In this document: piece by piece, positions 1-8,162 of the stretch
Layout of the letters: the number at the start of each line of letters is the position of its first letter
Position numbering within the stretch: the first letter of the stretch is position 1
Source of the DNA: an uncultured Lachnospiraceae bacterium
GTDB taxonomy: Bacteria; Bacillota; Clostridia; Lachnospirales; Lachnospiraceae
Length of the DNA stretch: 31,805 nucleotides
Direction: 5' to 3'
Assembly (NCBI GenBank): GCA_934432885.1
Contig: CAKRYY010000032.1
Coordinates: forward strand, 1-31,805
Program-made: the position numbers and the translations under genes
Notes under the pieces: model-generated
What the model saw: only the letters and a program-made list of their open reading frames with translations
What the model was told of the DNA's origin: nothing
Database searches by the model: none

Positions 1-742
1 TCTCTACACCATGAAGAAGCATGTTCATCGCACCGATTCTGAGCATGGTTCTGTCCATATCGTTACCAAAGAACATTGTATTATTAAAATGCTCACGAAG
101 CTTTTCGTTTAAAAACATATCTGCATGGTTCTCTCTCAAATAACTTTGTGCCTCGATAAGAAAGCCTGCCGAGCCCATTGCAGGATCTATAATAATATCT
201 TCAGGACTGGGCTTTACTAAAGCGACCATCATTTTAATAATATGTCTTGGTGTACGAAACTGACCATTGGTTCCTGCCGTAGCTACCTTGGATAATAAAT
301 ACTCATATAAATCACCTTTTGAATCTTCATCACCAAGTTCCAGCTTATCAATTCCATCTACAATCTTTGACAGCATTGCTGCGGTTGGAATCTTGAAGAT
401 TGCATCGCCCATATATCTTGCATAAGCAGAATCACCGTCTTGATGTAAATTCTTAATGAATGGAAATACGCCATTTAATACAAGAGCGTACATTTCACCA
501 GCAGAGCCAAGATTCTTGAACTTACTCCAACGATACTTTTGACATTCATCAGGAAACATTGTTTCATAATCTACGCCCAAGAAATTAGCTTCATTCTCTT
601 TTGTTGTCTCAACATCATCCAACTGCTTAATAAATAACAAATATGTAAATTGCTCAATTACATCAAGTGGATTAGTAATACCTCCTGTCCAAAACGTCTC
701 CCAAATACGATCAATCTTGTTTCTTAACTCACCAGTAATCAT
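1..742 (-). CDS. hsdM: Type I restriction-modification methylase subunit, 5' part
   Basis: N6-adenine DNA methyltransferase of a type I restriction-modification system; with HsdS it modifies the recognition site and with HsdR it forms the nuclease. The first ~247 residues are present and the gene continues past the left edge. The N-terminal helical domain (residues ~1-150, with WETFWTGG and FTYLLFIKQLDD) is typical of HsdM. It is followed by the methylase core: GQFRTPRHIIKMMV near 170, and motif I as DPAMGSAGFLIEA near 190. The NPPF catalytic motif lies outside the window. The ATG is chosen because AGGAGC precedes it by a normal spacing. HsdS and HsdR are not visible here, so whether the system is complete cannot be judged. 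The family call is firm. Confidence 0.93.
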   Translation of the reverse strand, partial: MITGELRNKIDRIWETFWTGGITNPLDVIEQFTYLLFIKQLDDVETTKENEANFLGVDYETMFPDECQKYRWSKFKNLGSAGEMYALVLNGVFPFIKNLHQDGDSAYARYMGDAIFKIPTAAMLSKIVDGIDKLELGDEDSKGDLYEYLLSKVATAGTNGQFRTPRHIIKMMVALVKPSPEDIIIDPAMGSAGFLIEAQSYLRENHADMFLNEKLREHFNNTMFFGNDMDRTMLRIGAMNMLLHGVE

Positions 743-759
743 ATACTTGCTCCTAAATT

Positions 760-948
760 TTATTCTTTAATTATTAGCTTTCTTACAATTATATTTCCTT
801 CAATGTCCAATAAGCAGGACTCTTGTTCGAATTCATCTAAAAAGCTCCTCGACATTACCCACATTGCAATCGAGAGCAAGATATATTCAGCTCTTTTACC
901 TCGTCCTGTTAGGTGCTTACAAATTACAATAATACAGAATAAATTGTA
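760..948 (-). CDS. Short open frame ending just before hsdM, possibly a gene remnant
   Basis: An open frame of 62 codons ends 17 bases upstream of the hsdM start, in the same direction. The readable part includes KHLTGRGKRAEYILLSIAMW and ends IIVRKLIIKE. It follows an in-frame TGA and has no ATG near its beginning, the first ATG coming about half way along. It therefore looks like the 3' end of a gene cut by a rearrangement, or a short protein using an unusual start. I recognise no family. Tight spacing to hsdM suggests it once belonged to the same transcript. It may equally be a chance frame. Confidence 0.3.
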   Translation of the reverse strand, partial: YNLFCIIVICKHLTGRGKRAEYILLSIAMWVMSRSFLDEFEQESCLLDIEGNIIVRKLIIKE

Positions 949-1220
949 TCACTTTTTAAATCCTCAGTAAATGCGAAATCACGCAAGCAGAGTTCTTTTC
1001 ACTCTTTTACACGCAATTCACAAGATCACCATGGGAAATGCTATAAAAGTCATGCCAAGATGTGTGAGAATTACGGAATTGGCAGAAAACTATTTGAGTA
1101 CCAAATAAAAATAAATATACGTTAGAAGAAGTATTCACACGAAACAGAGAATAAATAGCGATAATTACATTTTTAAAATCTAAAAGTTAAATTTTATCAC
1201 ATAAATTCCTCCTAAATTTT
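949..1220. other. AT-rich gap without an assignable gene
   Basis: I see no recognisable gene here. One detail stands out on the minus strand: a perfect AGGAGG at 1208-1213, five bases before an ATG (1200-1202) that is followed at once by TGA and TAA. This looks like the ribosome site and start codon of a gene whose body has been removed. A 25-codon plus-strand frame starting near 1032 and ending in TAA is too short to support. Confidence 0.5.
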
Positions 1221-1388
1221 CTATCCAACAGCCTCCATCAGCTCCTTTTCATTTTCAGAGTCTACCTTGGCAGTCGTCTCGTCAAAAATAATAATGGGAG
1301 CATCCTTCATCATAGCACGGGCAATCGAAAGTCTCTGCCGCTCGCCGCCGGAAAGGGAACCGCCGGCCTCTCTGATAACCGTTTCATG
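1221..1388 (-). pseudogene. Fragment of an ABC transporter ATPase domain
   Basis: About 55 codons remain of an ATP-binding cassette protein, most likely an exporter-type (MsbA/LmrA-like) ABC ATPase. The signature motif LSGGERQRLSIARA is followed by the Walker B segment APIIIFDETTAKVDSENEKELMEA. The Walker A half before it is missing, and so is the usual switch-histidine region (MIAHRL) after ELMEA; the frame instead stops at TAG. Both ends are therefore broken. Upstream, at about 1384-1389, the sequence passes abruptly into an AraC regulator fragment on the other strand. It cannot be functional on its own. Confidence 0.85.
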
Positions 1389-1544
1389 AGTCAGGCGGAA
1401 CACCTGCTCATCGACACAGATTTTACGATGGGACAGATTGCACAGATGATTGGCTATACCACCTCCAGCCGCTTTGCGGAATTATTCAAAAAGAGCACTG
1501 GGATTTTACCCATTGAGTACAGAAGAATTGCCAGAGAGCGGTAA
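1386..1544 (+). pseudogene. C-terminal fragment of an AraC/XylS-type regulator
   Basis: The plus strand reads MSQAEHLLIDTDFTMGQIAQ, continues MIGYTTSSRFAELFKKSTGI and ends IEYRRIARER with TAA. This is the second helix-turn-helix of an AraC-family activator, with the typical GY...S.RF...FKK..G..P.EYRR pattern. Everything N-terminal of this ~52-residue piece is gone, replaced by the antisense ABC ATPase fragment. It has no start region of its own. The end of comEC, on the other strand, overlaps the last ~39 bases. It is a rearrangement relic. Confidence 0.82.
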
Positions 1545-3761
1545 GATGCCACTATAGCATCTTACCCTTATCCGCTTTCCCAAAATCTGTACCTGCACAG
1601 CGCCGCAGTCTTTGGTTACATAGACCCTGCTTCCGCAATTTTGGATACGGCGCAGCGTTTCCTGATTCGGATGTCCATAGCTGTTATCCGCACCGCAGGA
1701 AATAAGCGTTACCACAGGTCTGCAAAGCTGCAAAAGCTCCTCACTGCAGGAGACTTTGGAGCCATGATGCCCTGCCTTCAGCAAAAATACCCGCCCCTGC
1801 ATATCTGCCTCTCTTACAAATTCCAGCTCCGCCTCTCCATCAATATCTCCCATAAAAAGCGCCGAAAACCTTCCTTTTTCTGCCCTGAGCACAAGGGAAG
1901 CTGCATTTTTATCCGCGTATGCCCTGTTTTTCTGCGGATGCAGGCAATAAAAGGAAAAGCCCGCTTCCTCCAGGACCTCTCCCGCCGCCATTGTAAACAC
2001 AGGGATTTCCCGCTCCTTCGCTTTCTTTACAATCTTCAGATAAACTTCATCCGGCATATCCAGAGCAGGCAGCACCAGCTTTTCAATTAAGATGCCCTCC
2101 TCTCTTCCCCTTTCCAACAGCTCCTGAACGCCGTTTATGTGGTCTGCATCCGTATGCGTTAAAAAAATGCAGGAAAGTCTATTTACCGCACCTGCTTTCA
2201 ATGCGGGCAGCAAAGTATATTCTGCCAGTTCTTTTTCGGAGCTGCTGCCGCCGTCAATTAAAACAGCGCCCTTCTCTCCCTGTAGCAAAATACAGTCTCC
2301 CTGCCCGACATCCAAAGCCGTTATACGTTCCCCTACCTCCAAAGGATGTGCAAGTATAAAAATACTGCCTGCCAGAATCAGCAGCGTACAGGGTCTGGTC
2401 ATGTACTTCCGTTGTAGATAAAAGAGCAACAGCAACATTACATACGCAGTAATCCTTATCCATCCCGGCTCACCGGTAATAAAACGCCCACCCGGCAGCA
2501 GGGAGCTTTTCTGGCACAGATATGCAAACAGTGATAACAAAAGATGAACCGGAAAAAAGAGACAGCCCGCAAGGGAAATTGACAGCTTTCCGAAAAGGAT
2601 TGCTAGCAGTCCGCCGCCTGCAACCATGCTCATCAATGGAATAACCAATAGATTTAAAAGAAAGGAATAGGGTGGGAACTCATAAAAGGAAGTTAAAAGA
2701 ACAGGCAGCGTTACCAGAAATACTGCACTGCCCGGCAGAAAGGGAGCGTTCCAGGCTGTTTCCAGAATACGTTTTAATTCCGGATAAAGCAGCTCCAATC
2801 CAAGAATTGCACCAAAGGATAAAAGAAAGCCGCTCTGCGCAGGAAGCAGTGGGGAGAAAAGTGTCAGAAGCATTGCAGAGCACGCCAGAGAAGTAAGTCT
2901 GTCCTGACTTCTCCCCAGCATACCCGCTATAAGTCCCATAGCAAACATGAGAACTGCACGCCATGCCGACGGACTGCCGCCTGTCATAACGGCATACAGC
3001 GTCATCAATGCTATGGAGAGGATTTTGGATATTCCTATCGGTATCCGCAGTCCCTTTAAAAGCCGAAAAAGCCCTACGCCAAGAAGAGAAATATGCAGTC
3101 CCGAAATTGCCAGAATATGTGAAATGCCGCCCGCCTGATAGAGCTTTTGCTGTTCTCTGGAAAGCGCCTTCTTCTCACCCAGCAGCATTGCCCGCATAAT
3201 CCCTGCGTCCTGCCCGCAGACCGCCTCTGCACTCTCTGCAAGAGACTCCCTGCACCTTAACAGCAGGGTTTTCATACCGCTGTAATGCTCTCCGCGTTTT
3301 ATTACTTTTGCATCCCGGGCCATCCATGTTATTCCCTTTGTCCTATAATAAAGGGCTGCGTCAAATCCACCCGGATTTCTTTTCTGCAAAAAAGGCTCTG
3401 CCTCACCCATTACGCAGATGTTCTCGCCTATAAGCGGAGACTCCTCTCCGGTCCGCAAATAACACAGAATACCATCTGCAGCAAACGGCTTCATCCCAAC
3501 TGGCTGTATGAAATTTTTACTTGTCTGGGAAAATTCATCTCTGCGGCAGAACGCCGCAGAGTCTAAAGATAAGATTGTCTGTTGTCCGTAATATGTGTCC
3601 TTTGTTTCTATCTGGCATACCCTGCCAGATACTGTCACAGCCTCTCCTGCAGCAATCTTGCAGAGTTCTCTCCTGTAACGAGAAAGAGCTGTAAGAAACA
3701 GCAAAAAGACAAACACAGTACACAACCTGCACAGTAAATATCGTTTCAAATGTTGTTCCAT
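1506..3761 (-). CDS. comEC: Competence channel protein ComEC/Rec2
   Basis: Inner-membrane channel that carries single-stranded DNA into the cell during natural transformation. It has 751 residues, the normal full length. An N-terminal membrane segment (~10-25) and a soluble domain come first. The polytopic competence domain follows (~185-470, with HILAISGLHISLL at 215-227). Last is a metallo-beta-lactamase-like domain (~480-735) with DVGQGDC, HTDADH at 536-541 and KAGHHGSK at 662-669. It is the last gene of the comEA-response regulator-kinase-GerMN-comEC run, ten bases after the GerMN stop. The last ~12 codons (740-751) are antisense to the AraC remnant, so the extreme C-terminus was probably replaced by the rearrangement; all recognisable motifs are intact. 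Confidence 0.95.
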   Translation of the reverse strand: MEQHLKRYLLCRLCTVFVFLLFLTALSRYRRELCKIAAGEAVTVSGRVCQIETKDTYYGQQTILSLDSAAFCRRDEFSQTSKNFIQPVGMKPFAADGILCYLRTGEESPLIGENICVMGEAEPFLQKRNPGGFDAALYYRTKGITWMARDAKVIKRGEHYSGMKTLLLRCRESLAESAEAVCGQDAGIMRAMLLGEKKALSREQQKLYQAGGISHILAISGLHISLLGVGLFRLLKGLRIPIGISKILSIALMTLYAVMTGGSPSAWRAVLMFAMGLIAGMLGRSQDRLTSLACSAMLLTLFSPLLPAQSGFLLSFGAILGLELLYPELKRILETAWNAPFLPGSAVFLVTLPVLLTSFYEFPPYSFLLNLLVIPLMSMVAGGGLLAILFGKLSISLAGCLFFPVHLLLSLFAYLCQKSSLLPGGRFITGEPGWIRITAYVMLLLLFYLQRKYMTRPCTLLILAGSIFILAHPLEVGERITALDVGQGDCILLQGEKGAVLIDGGSSSEKELAEYTLLPALKAGAVNRLSCIFLTHTDADHINGVQELLERGREEGILIEKLVLPALDMPDEVYLKIVKKAKEREIPVFTMAAGEVLEEAGFSFYCLHPQKNRAYADKNAASLVLRAEKGRFSALFMGDIDGEAELEFVREADMQGRVFLLKAGHHGSKVSCSEELLQLCRPVVTLISCGADNSYGHPNQETLRRIQNCGSRVYVTKDCGAVQVQILGKRIRVRCYSGILPLSGNSSVLNG
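1541..1565. terminator. Perfect 9-bp hairpin at the AraC remnant end
   Basis: GTAAGATGC and GCATCTTAC form a perfect 9-bp stem around a 7-base loop. The left arm contains the stop codon of the AraC remnant, and the hairpin lies inside the 3' end of comEC read on the other strand. There is no T-run on either side, so it is at best a weak or former terminator of the AraC gene. Confidence 0.4.
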
Positions 3762-3771
3762 TTCTATCCGG

Positions 3772-4686
3772 TTATTCCATCAGCTCCAGATTTCTTTCAA
3801 AAATTGTGGAAAATGGAATGGTTTCACGGTAAGTCCCTTCGGTGTCACTGTTAATGGAAATCTGTACCTTATTGACATTCGGAAGCTCTACAAGAGAATT
3901 TGTAATCGAATAAACCGTTACCTCCGAGGTTGCATTGCTTACCTGTGTCAGGAAGTTTTCATTCAGATTAACATAGCAGATTCCATCCTTCACAGTCACA
4001 CTATTCACTTTTGTTTCAGGGTTGATTGTCGGGAAAAGCTCCTCATTATTAGGTCCCTTAATCAGTTCCTCTACAACCAGCTTTTCCAGTGAAATATTGG
4101 TATTATATACCACTGTACGGAAAGCCTCTACCAGCTTGGTTCCACTTGCATCCGTAAAGTAAAGTGTCAATCGTATTTTTTCATACGTGTTGATTTCATC
4201 TCCAGCATTGTCAATAAACATGGATGCTTCCATGATTCCAATGGGATTTCCATAAGAATCCGTCAGCGGGTCGTTACGGACCTTCATAGACACATAATCC
4301 ACGCCTGAAATCTGCGTCAGTGTCCGGACAATCGCCGCCCTTGTCAGCACCTCTGTCGTCGGCTCCAGTTTGCGGTAGCCTTCATCCACAGTCAGAAGCA
4401 CCTGCTTTTCCTCACAGAGCGCCTCTACGATATGAAAGGTACCATTGATAACCGCTCTGCCCTCTGCATCATCAGGCGGCAGCGTCATAGCGTTCAAAAC
4501 CTCTGCCACCTGTCCCTGTGTGTCCTCTGCCTGTAATGCATAGGCTTCTTTGCTGATTTTGGTTTCCTCTTTATTCAGATAATAAACATCTATCGCCGCC
4601 TGCTCCTGCGCCGTCTCCTGCTTTCCACAGGCAGTCAGCAGCAGTCCACCAAGCAGCGCCGCCAGCAAATATTTCAGCTTTCCCAT
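3772..4686 (-). CDS. GerMN-domain lipoprotein
   Basis: Predicted surface lipoprotein of 304 residues. Residues 1-20 are a lipoprotein signal ending in LLTAC, with Cys20 the expected lipid anchor. The rest resembles two GerMN modules (about 50-150 and 180-290), recognisable by LVVEELIKGP, GICYVNLNENF and NKVQISIN. GerMN domains occur in the spore germination protein GerM and in lipoproteins encoded next to two-component systems. The ATG at 4686 is preferred over an in-frame TTG 15 bases upstream because AGGAGG lies four bases before it. It follows the kinase gene directly, so it may be a sensor accessory or an output of that system; this is inferred from position only. Confidence 0.85.
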   Translation of the reverse strand: MGKLKYLLAALLGGLLLTACGKQETAQEQAAIDVYYLNKEETKISKEAYALQAEDTQGQVAEVLNAMTLPPDDAEGRAVINGTFHIVEALCEEKQVLLTVDEGYRKLEPTTEVLTRAAIVRTLTQISGVDYVSMKVRNDPLTDSYGNPIGIMEASMFIDNAGDEINTYEKIRLTLYFTDASGTKLVEAFRTVVYNTNISLEKLVVEELIKGPNNEELFPTINPETKVNSVTVKDGICYVNLNENFLTQVSNATSEVTVYSITNSLVELPNVNKVQISINSDTEGTYRETIPFSTIFERNLELME

Positions 4687-4697
4687 AGTTCCTCCTA

Positions 4698-6179
4698 TCA
4701 AGCAGGATGCGTCAGGGGAATCTTAACTGTAAAAGTAGTTCCCACTCCCTCTTCGCTTTCTACCTTAACGGACCCTCTGTGCATCAGTATTGCACTGCGC
4801 GTAATTGCAAGTCCAAGCCCCGTACCGCCGATTTCACGTGAATGAGACTTGTCTACCCTGTAAAACCTCTCAAAAATATGCTCTGTCGACTCTTGTGGAA
4901 TTCCAATTCCCGAATCAGACACCTCTACGGTAAAAAACTGGTGGTCTGCATCCAGCGTAACCCTTACCCAGCCCTGCTCTTTATTATACTTAATCGCATT
5001 TTCTACAAGATTGGAAAGCGCCAGCGTCAGCTTCACCTCATCCACCTCCGCTGTAACCGGCCGCACGCTTTCATATACGACCTCTATCTCCCGCTTTCTG
5101 GCAATCGGTCGCAGTCTCTTTAAAATCAGCTCCAAAAGCGCATTGATGTCCACAGCCTCAATATTGATGTCCGCCGCCTTTTTGTCCAATTTAACGAGGG
5201 AAAGAAGGTCATTGATAATTTTGTTTTCCCGCTCAATCTCGTTGGCAATGTCCGTCATAAATTCCTTATATAACTCTGCCGGGACCTCCTCCTGCGCCAT
5301 CAGAGAATCCGCCAGTACCTTCATGGAGGTCAGCGGCGTTTTTAATTCATGGGATACGTTGGATACAAATTCCTGACGGGAATCATCCACCGCTTTCATT
5401 CTTCCAAGCATCTGATTAAATGCATCCACAATATGCTCTGTCTCCAGATAGTCCTTAACAGAAATCTGCTCGTCAGTAAAACCTGCCTTTACCGCATTGA
5501 TTGCCTGTGTAATTCTTTCAAACGGCGCGGTCAGAACATTTGCCATCAAAAAGGCAAGTGCAACAATCAGCACAAAAGCAATCAGTTCAACAATCAGCGC
5601 TTTCCTGCTCAAAATCTCCAGTGTGGTTATGATGGAATCTGTTGATACGCTTGTTAAGAGCACGCCCTCTGCCAGCCTGCTTTTTTCTTCTTCCACCGAA
5701 TCTGTTGCGGCAGAGCTTAAGGCAGTATCCACAATCGGCGTCGTAATCTCAATATAGCCGTTTTTCCTGTCATAATTCGTGGTGCTGCTTCCCTTAAAGC
5801 AGTTGATTACTTCCTCTGAAATCACGGTTTTTCCCTCGCTGATTCCATAGGTATCCTTTATAATTTTGAAATTTTCATCGATGACCAGCACTCTGCCGTC
5901 ATATAGATTGGAAAGCTGATCCAGCTCCGTATTGACTACCTCAAGCGAGGTATCGTGCAGATAACCATAGGTAATCAGATGATTTGCCAGAATCTTAAAC
6001 TGATTCTGGACATCCGCTATCCGCACATTGACTGCACGGGATTCATAGTTTTCCAAAATGGCGTAACGCATCCCCATGCTGGGTAACATTCCCGCCAGTA
6101 AGATAACCAGAAAAAGACGTGCTTTCAGACTTCTGAAAATCTTTATTTTTGCCAAGTATTTCCTGCATTTTTCAAACAT
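4698..6179 (-). CDS. Membrane sensor histidine kinase (WalK/PhoR type)
   Basis: Signal-sensing kinase that phosphorylates the response regulator encoded just upstream. It has 493 residues. TM1 is at ~21-40, an extracytoplasmic sensor at ~41-193, TM2 at ~194-214 and HAMP at ~215-268. The HisKA box is FVSNVSHELKTPLTS with phosphoacceptor His277. The ATPase domain shows the N box (SNLVENAIKYN, ~389-399), G1 (DSGIGIP, 422-428), the F box (FERFYRVD) and G2 (GGTGLGL, 451-457). All catalytic motifs are present. Its stop lies 12 bases before the ATG of the GerMN lipoprotein, so the genes are very likely co-transcribed. The signal is unknown. The architecture resembles PhoR/WalK; calling it WalK would go beyond the evidence. 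Confidence 0.93.
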   Translation of the reverse strand: MFEKCRKYLAKIKIFRSLKARLFLVILLAGMLPSMGMRYAILENYESRAVNVRIADVQNQFKILANHLITYGYLHDTSLEVVNTELDQLSNLYDGRVLVIDENFKIIKDTYGISEGKTVISEEVINCFKGSSTTNYDRKNGYIEITTPIVDTALSSAATDSVEEEKSRLAEGVLLTSVSTDSIITTLEILSRKALIVELIAFVLIVALAFLMANVLTAPFERITQAINAVKAGFTDEQISVKDYLETEHIVDAFNQMLGRMKAVDDSRQEFVSNVSHELKTPLTSMKVLADSLMAQEEVPAELYKEFMTDIANEIERENKIINDLLSLVKLDKKAADINIEAVDINALLELILKRLRPIARKREIEVVYESVRPVTAEVDEVKLTLALSNLVENAIKYNKEQGWVRVTLDADHQFFTVEVSDSGIGIPQESTEHIFERFYRVDKSHSREIGGTGLGLAITRSAILMHRGSVKVESEEGVGTTFTVKIPLTHPA

Positions 6180-6194
6180 GCCAAACAGACCCCG

Positions 6195-6884
6195 TCAATG
6201 CTTAAAATAATATCCAACGCCCCATTTGGTATGCACATATTTCGGCTCGCTCGGATTAGATTCTATCTTTTCACGCAGCCTTCTGATATGTACATCCACC
6301 GTGCGCACATCGCCCGGATAGTCGCTTCCCCATACCAGCTTTAAGAGGTTTTCCCTGCTGTAGACCTTGTTGGGATTTAAAACCAGAAGCTCAAGCACCT
6401 CGAACTCACGAGCTGTCAGATTGATTTCCCTGCCGGAAATCGTCACGCGCCTGTTTTCACGGTCAATGCGCATCTCTCCTGCTTCAATACTCTTATCCTG
6501 CTGCTCCTCACTCTTTTTCGGAGTCATCCGGCGCATAATGGCTTTGATTCTCGCCTTAACCTCAAGAATATTAAACGGCTTTGTAATATAATCATCCGCG
6601 CCGTACTCCAGCCCGAGAATCTTATCCATATCCTCGCCCTTTGCCGTCAACATCACTATCGGCACATTGGAAAATTCCCTTATCTGCTGGCAGACCTCAA
6701 AGCCACTCAGCTTTGGCAGCATCAAATCAAGCAGAATCATATCATACTCGGTCTGCTTCGCTTTTTCGAGCGCCTCCTCACCGTCGTATGCACAGTCGAT
6801 TTCCATACCGTCCTGTTCCAGACTGAAACGAATTCCCTTTACGATGAGTTTTTCATCGTCTACTACCAAAACCTTCTTTGCCAT
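6195..6884 (-). CDS. OmpR/PhoB-family response regulator
   Basis: DNA-binding partner of the kinase encoded next. It has 229 residues. The receiver domain (1-~118) has the acidic pair DD (9-10), phosphoacceptor Asp53 in LLDLMLP, Thr80 and Lys102 in TKPFN. The winged-helix output domain (~130-229) carries LTAREFEVLELL, VRTVDVHIRRLREKIE and the terminal TKWGVGYYFKH. AGGAG precedes the ATG closely. It sits three bases after comEA, so the competence gene and the two-component system share a transcript. The target genes are unknown; autoregulation of the operon would be a natural guess. Confidence 0.94.
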   Translation of the reverse strand: MAKKVLVVDDEKLIVKGIRFSLEQDGMEIDCAYDGEEALEKAKQTEYDMILLDLMLPKLSGFEVCQQIREFSNVPIVMLTAKGEDMDKILGLEYGADDYITKPFNILEVKARIKAIMRRMTPKKSEEQQDKSIEAGEMRIDRENRRVTISGREINLTAREFEVLELLVLNPNKVYSRENLLKLVWGSDYPGDVRTVDVHIRRLREKIESNPSEPKYVHTKWGVGYYFKH

Positions 6885-6887
6885 TTT

Positions 6888-7556
6888 CTACTCCTGCCCT
6901 ACCGTAATCCTTTCCCTGAGCTTTTCATAACCGCTCTGCTTGATGCCGGTTACCTTCATAATATCTTCTATCTGTTTAAAGCTTCCATGCTCGCTGCGAT
7001 AGGCGATAATCGCCTCTGCCTTCGCTGCTCCAATCCCCGGCAGCGTACACAGCTCCGCCGCCTGTGCCGTGTTGATATTTATCTTGCCATCTGCCGTTTT
7101 TTCTCCGACATCAATCTGCTGCAAAATAACCGAATCCGCTGCTTCCTCCAGCGTCGGAATATAAATCCGCTGACCGTCCGATACAGGCTCCGCCAGGTTC
7201 ACATAAGACTGACACGCCGTTTCCAAAAAACCGCCCGCCATATCTACTACGGTAAAAATCCGGCTTCCCTTTTCTATCTGATATACGCCCGGTGCTTTAA
7301 CGGCACCGCATATATGTACAAAGCAGACCTTTCCTTCCGCGCATCCATCCATCGCGCCATCTGAGGCTTCTGTTTCAGCTATCGACTTTGCGCTATCCTC
7401 TCCTGCCGCCTCGTCCTCTTTTAAAGCTTCTGACAGCACAAAGGTCTCTGGCTGGTTTTCAGGGCTTGCTTTTCGGCTGCATCCGACAAACAAAAATAAG
7501 CCGCAGAAAGCAAGTATGCCAAGCAGCAGTTTTTTCGCTTTTCTATTTTTCTTCAT
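6888..7556 (-). CDS. comEA: ComEA-like DNA receptor with a lipoprotein signal
   Basis: Surface DNA-binding protein that hands incoming double-stranded DNA to the ComEC channel. It has 222 residues. A signal (1-25) ends in LFVGC, so Cys26 is a likely lipidation site rather than the uncleaved membrane anchor of Bacillus ComEA. A low-complexity acidic linker (~30-75) leads to an SLBB domain (VHICGAVKAPGVYQI, ~80-134). The C-terminal double helix-hairpin-helix (INTAQAAELCTLPGIGAAKA at 161-180, through ITV at 219) is the DNA-binding part. It is the first gene of the operon; AAGGAG precedes the start. A TTGCAT-N17-TACAAT promoter is possible upstream. Confidence 0.92.
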   Translation of the reverse strand: MKKNRKAKKLLLGILAFCGLFLFVGCSRKASPENQPETFVLSEALKEDEAAGEDSAKSIAETEASDGAMDGCAEGKVCFVHICGAVKAPGVYQIEKGSRIFTVVDMAGGFLETACQSYVNLAEPVSDGQRIYIPTLEEAADSVILQQIDVGEKTADGKININTAQAAELCTLPGIGAAKAEAIIAYRSEHGSFKQIEDIMKVTGIKQSGYEKLRERITVGQE

Positions 7557-7597
7557 ACAAGGCTCCTTTTTCAGGAAACCTTATGCCGACTGTCTTT

Positions 7598-7626
7598 ATT
7601 GTATAGAAAAAGCCCTGCAAATGCAA
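7598..7626 (-). promoter_or_regulatory. Possible promoter of the comEA operon
   Basis: Read on the minus strand, TTGCAT (7621-7626) is followed after 17 bases by TACAAT (7598-7603), about 40 bases before the comEA start. The -10 box is good and the -35 box is poor. It overlaps the terminator hairpin of the upstream gene, so transcription of the two units may be mechanically linked. Confidence 0.35.
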
Positions 7627-7631
7627 GGCTT
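7607..7631 (-). terminator. Rho-independent terminator after the YdcZ-type gene
   Basis: On the minus strand AAGCC and GGCTT pair around an interrupted inner stem, and the right arm runs into TTTTT. It lies about 25 bases after the stop of the YdcZ-type gene and separates it from comEA. Confidence 0.65.
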
Positions 7632-7655
7632 GTTTTGGATTTGACAACCGGGAAA

Positions 7656-8087
7656 TTATTCCCATTTAAAGAGGATAACGCCGACAATCGCTACTGCCAT
7701 GCCGATTGCTTTCCGCAGGTCAAAGGGCTGCTTTTCTACACCAAAGACGCCAAACAGTTCAATCAGCCATGCCACAATAAGCTGTGAAATGACAATCAAC
7801 ATTACTGCCTTCGCCGGGCCAAGCATCCCCATGCTTTTAATTACCGTGTACGTGATAAACGCTCCGATTACACCGCCAAGCAGCATATATTTTGGTTTAA
7901 CGGAAAATACCGTCATAAGCGGTGTCCTCTCCACAGCCGCCCATGCCACAAGCGCCATAATAAGTGCTGTAAGCTGTACAAATGCACTTGCTGCCCAGAC
8001 ACCGGACGCCTTTGTTACCTGTGTATTAAAAACGCCCTGTATGCTCATCAGTGCACCTGAAATAAGTGCTATTATCCATCCAAACAT
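7656..8087 (-). CDS. DMT-superfamily membrane protein, YdcZ/DUF606 type
   Basis: Small integral membrane protein of 143 residues with about five hydrophobic segments. It starts MFGWIIALISGALMSIQGVF, a typical opening of the YdcZ (DUF606) branch of the drug/metabolite transporter superfamily. The family's GG.IGAFITYTVI segment (VLLGGVIGAF-like, ~71-84) and the terminal AIGMAVAIVGVILFKWE are present. Such proteins are often encoded as pairs; no partner is present here. The substrate is unknown. A terminator follows the gene, and a gap of 75 bases separates it from the binding-protein gene upstream. Length is normal for the family. Confidence 0.85.
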   Translation of the reverse strand: MFGWIIALISGALMSIQGVFNTQVTKASGVWAASAFVQLTALIMALVAWAAVERTPLMTVFSVKPKYMLLGGVIGAFITYTVIKSMGMLGPAKAVMLIVISQLIVAWLIELFGVFGVEKQPFDLRKAIGMAVAIVGVILFKWE

Positions 8088-8162
8088 AATTGTTCTCCCA
8101 TGCTTTCATGCTTCGACAAATCTGCTGTCGTTTTCTTTCATGATTTCCATGAGAGCCAATTT

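Noticed and set aside
1032..1109. 25-codon plus-strand frame (MGNAIKVMPRCVRITELAEN and so on)
   Set aside because: No ribosome site, no family and other frames across it are equally open in part; it is probably chance.
1541..1565. Functional terminator for comEC
   Set aside because: The hairpin lies inside the comEC coding end and has no T-run in that direction.
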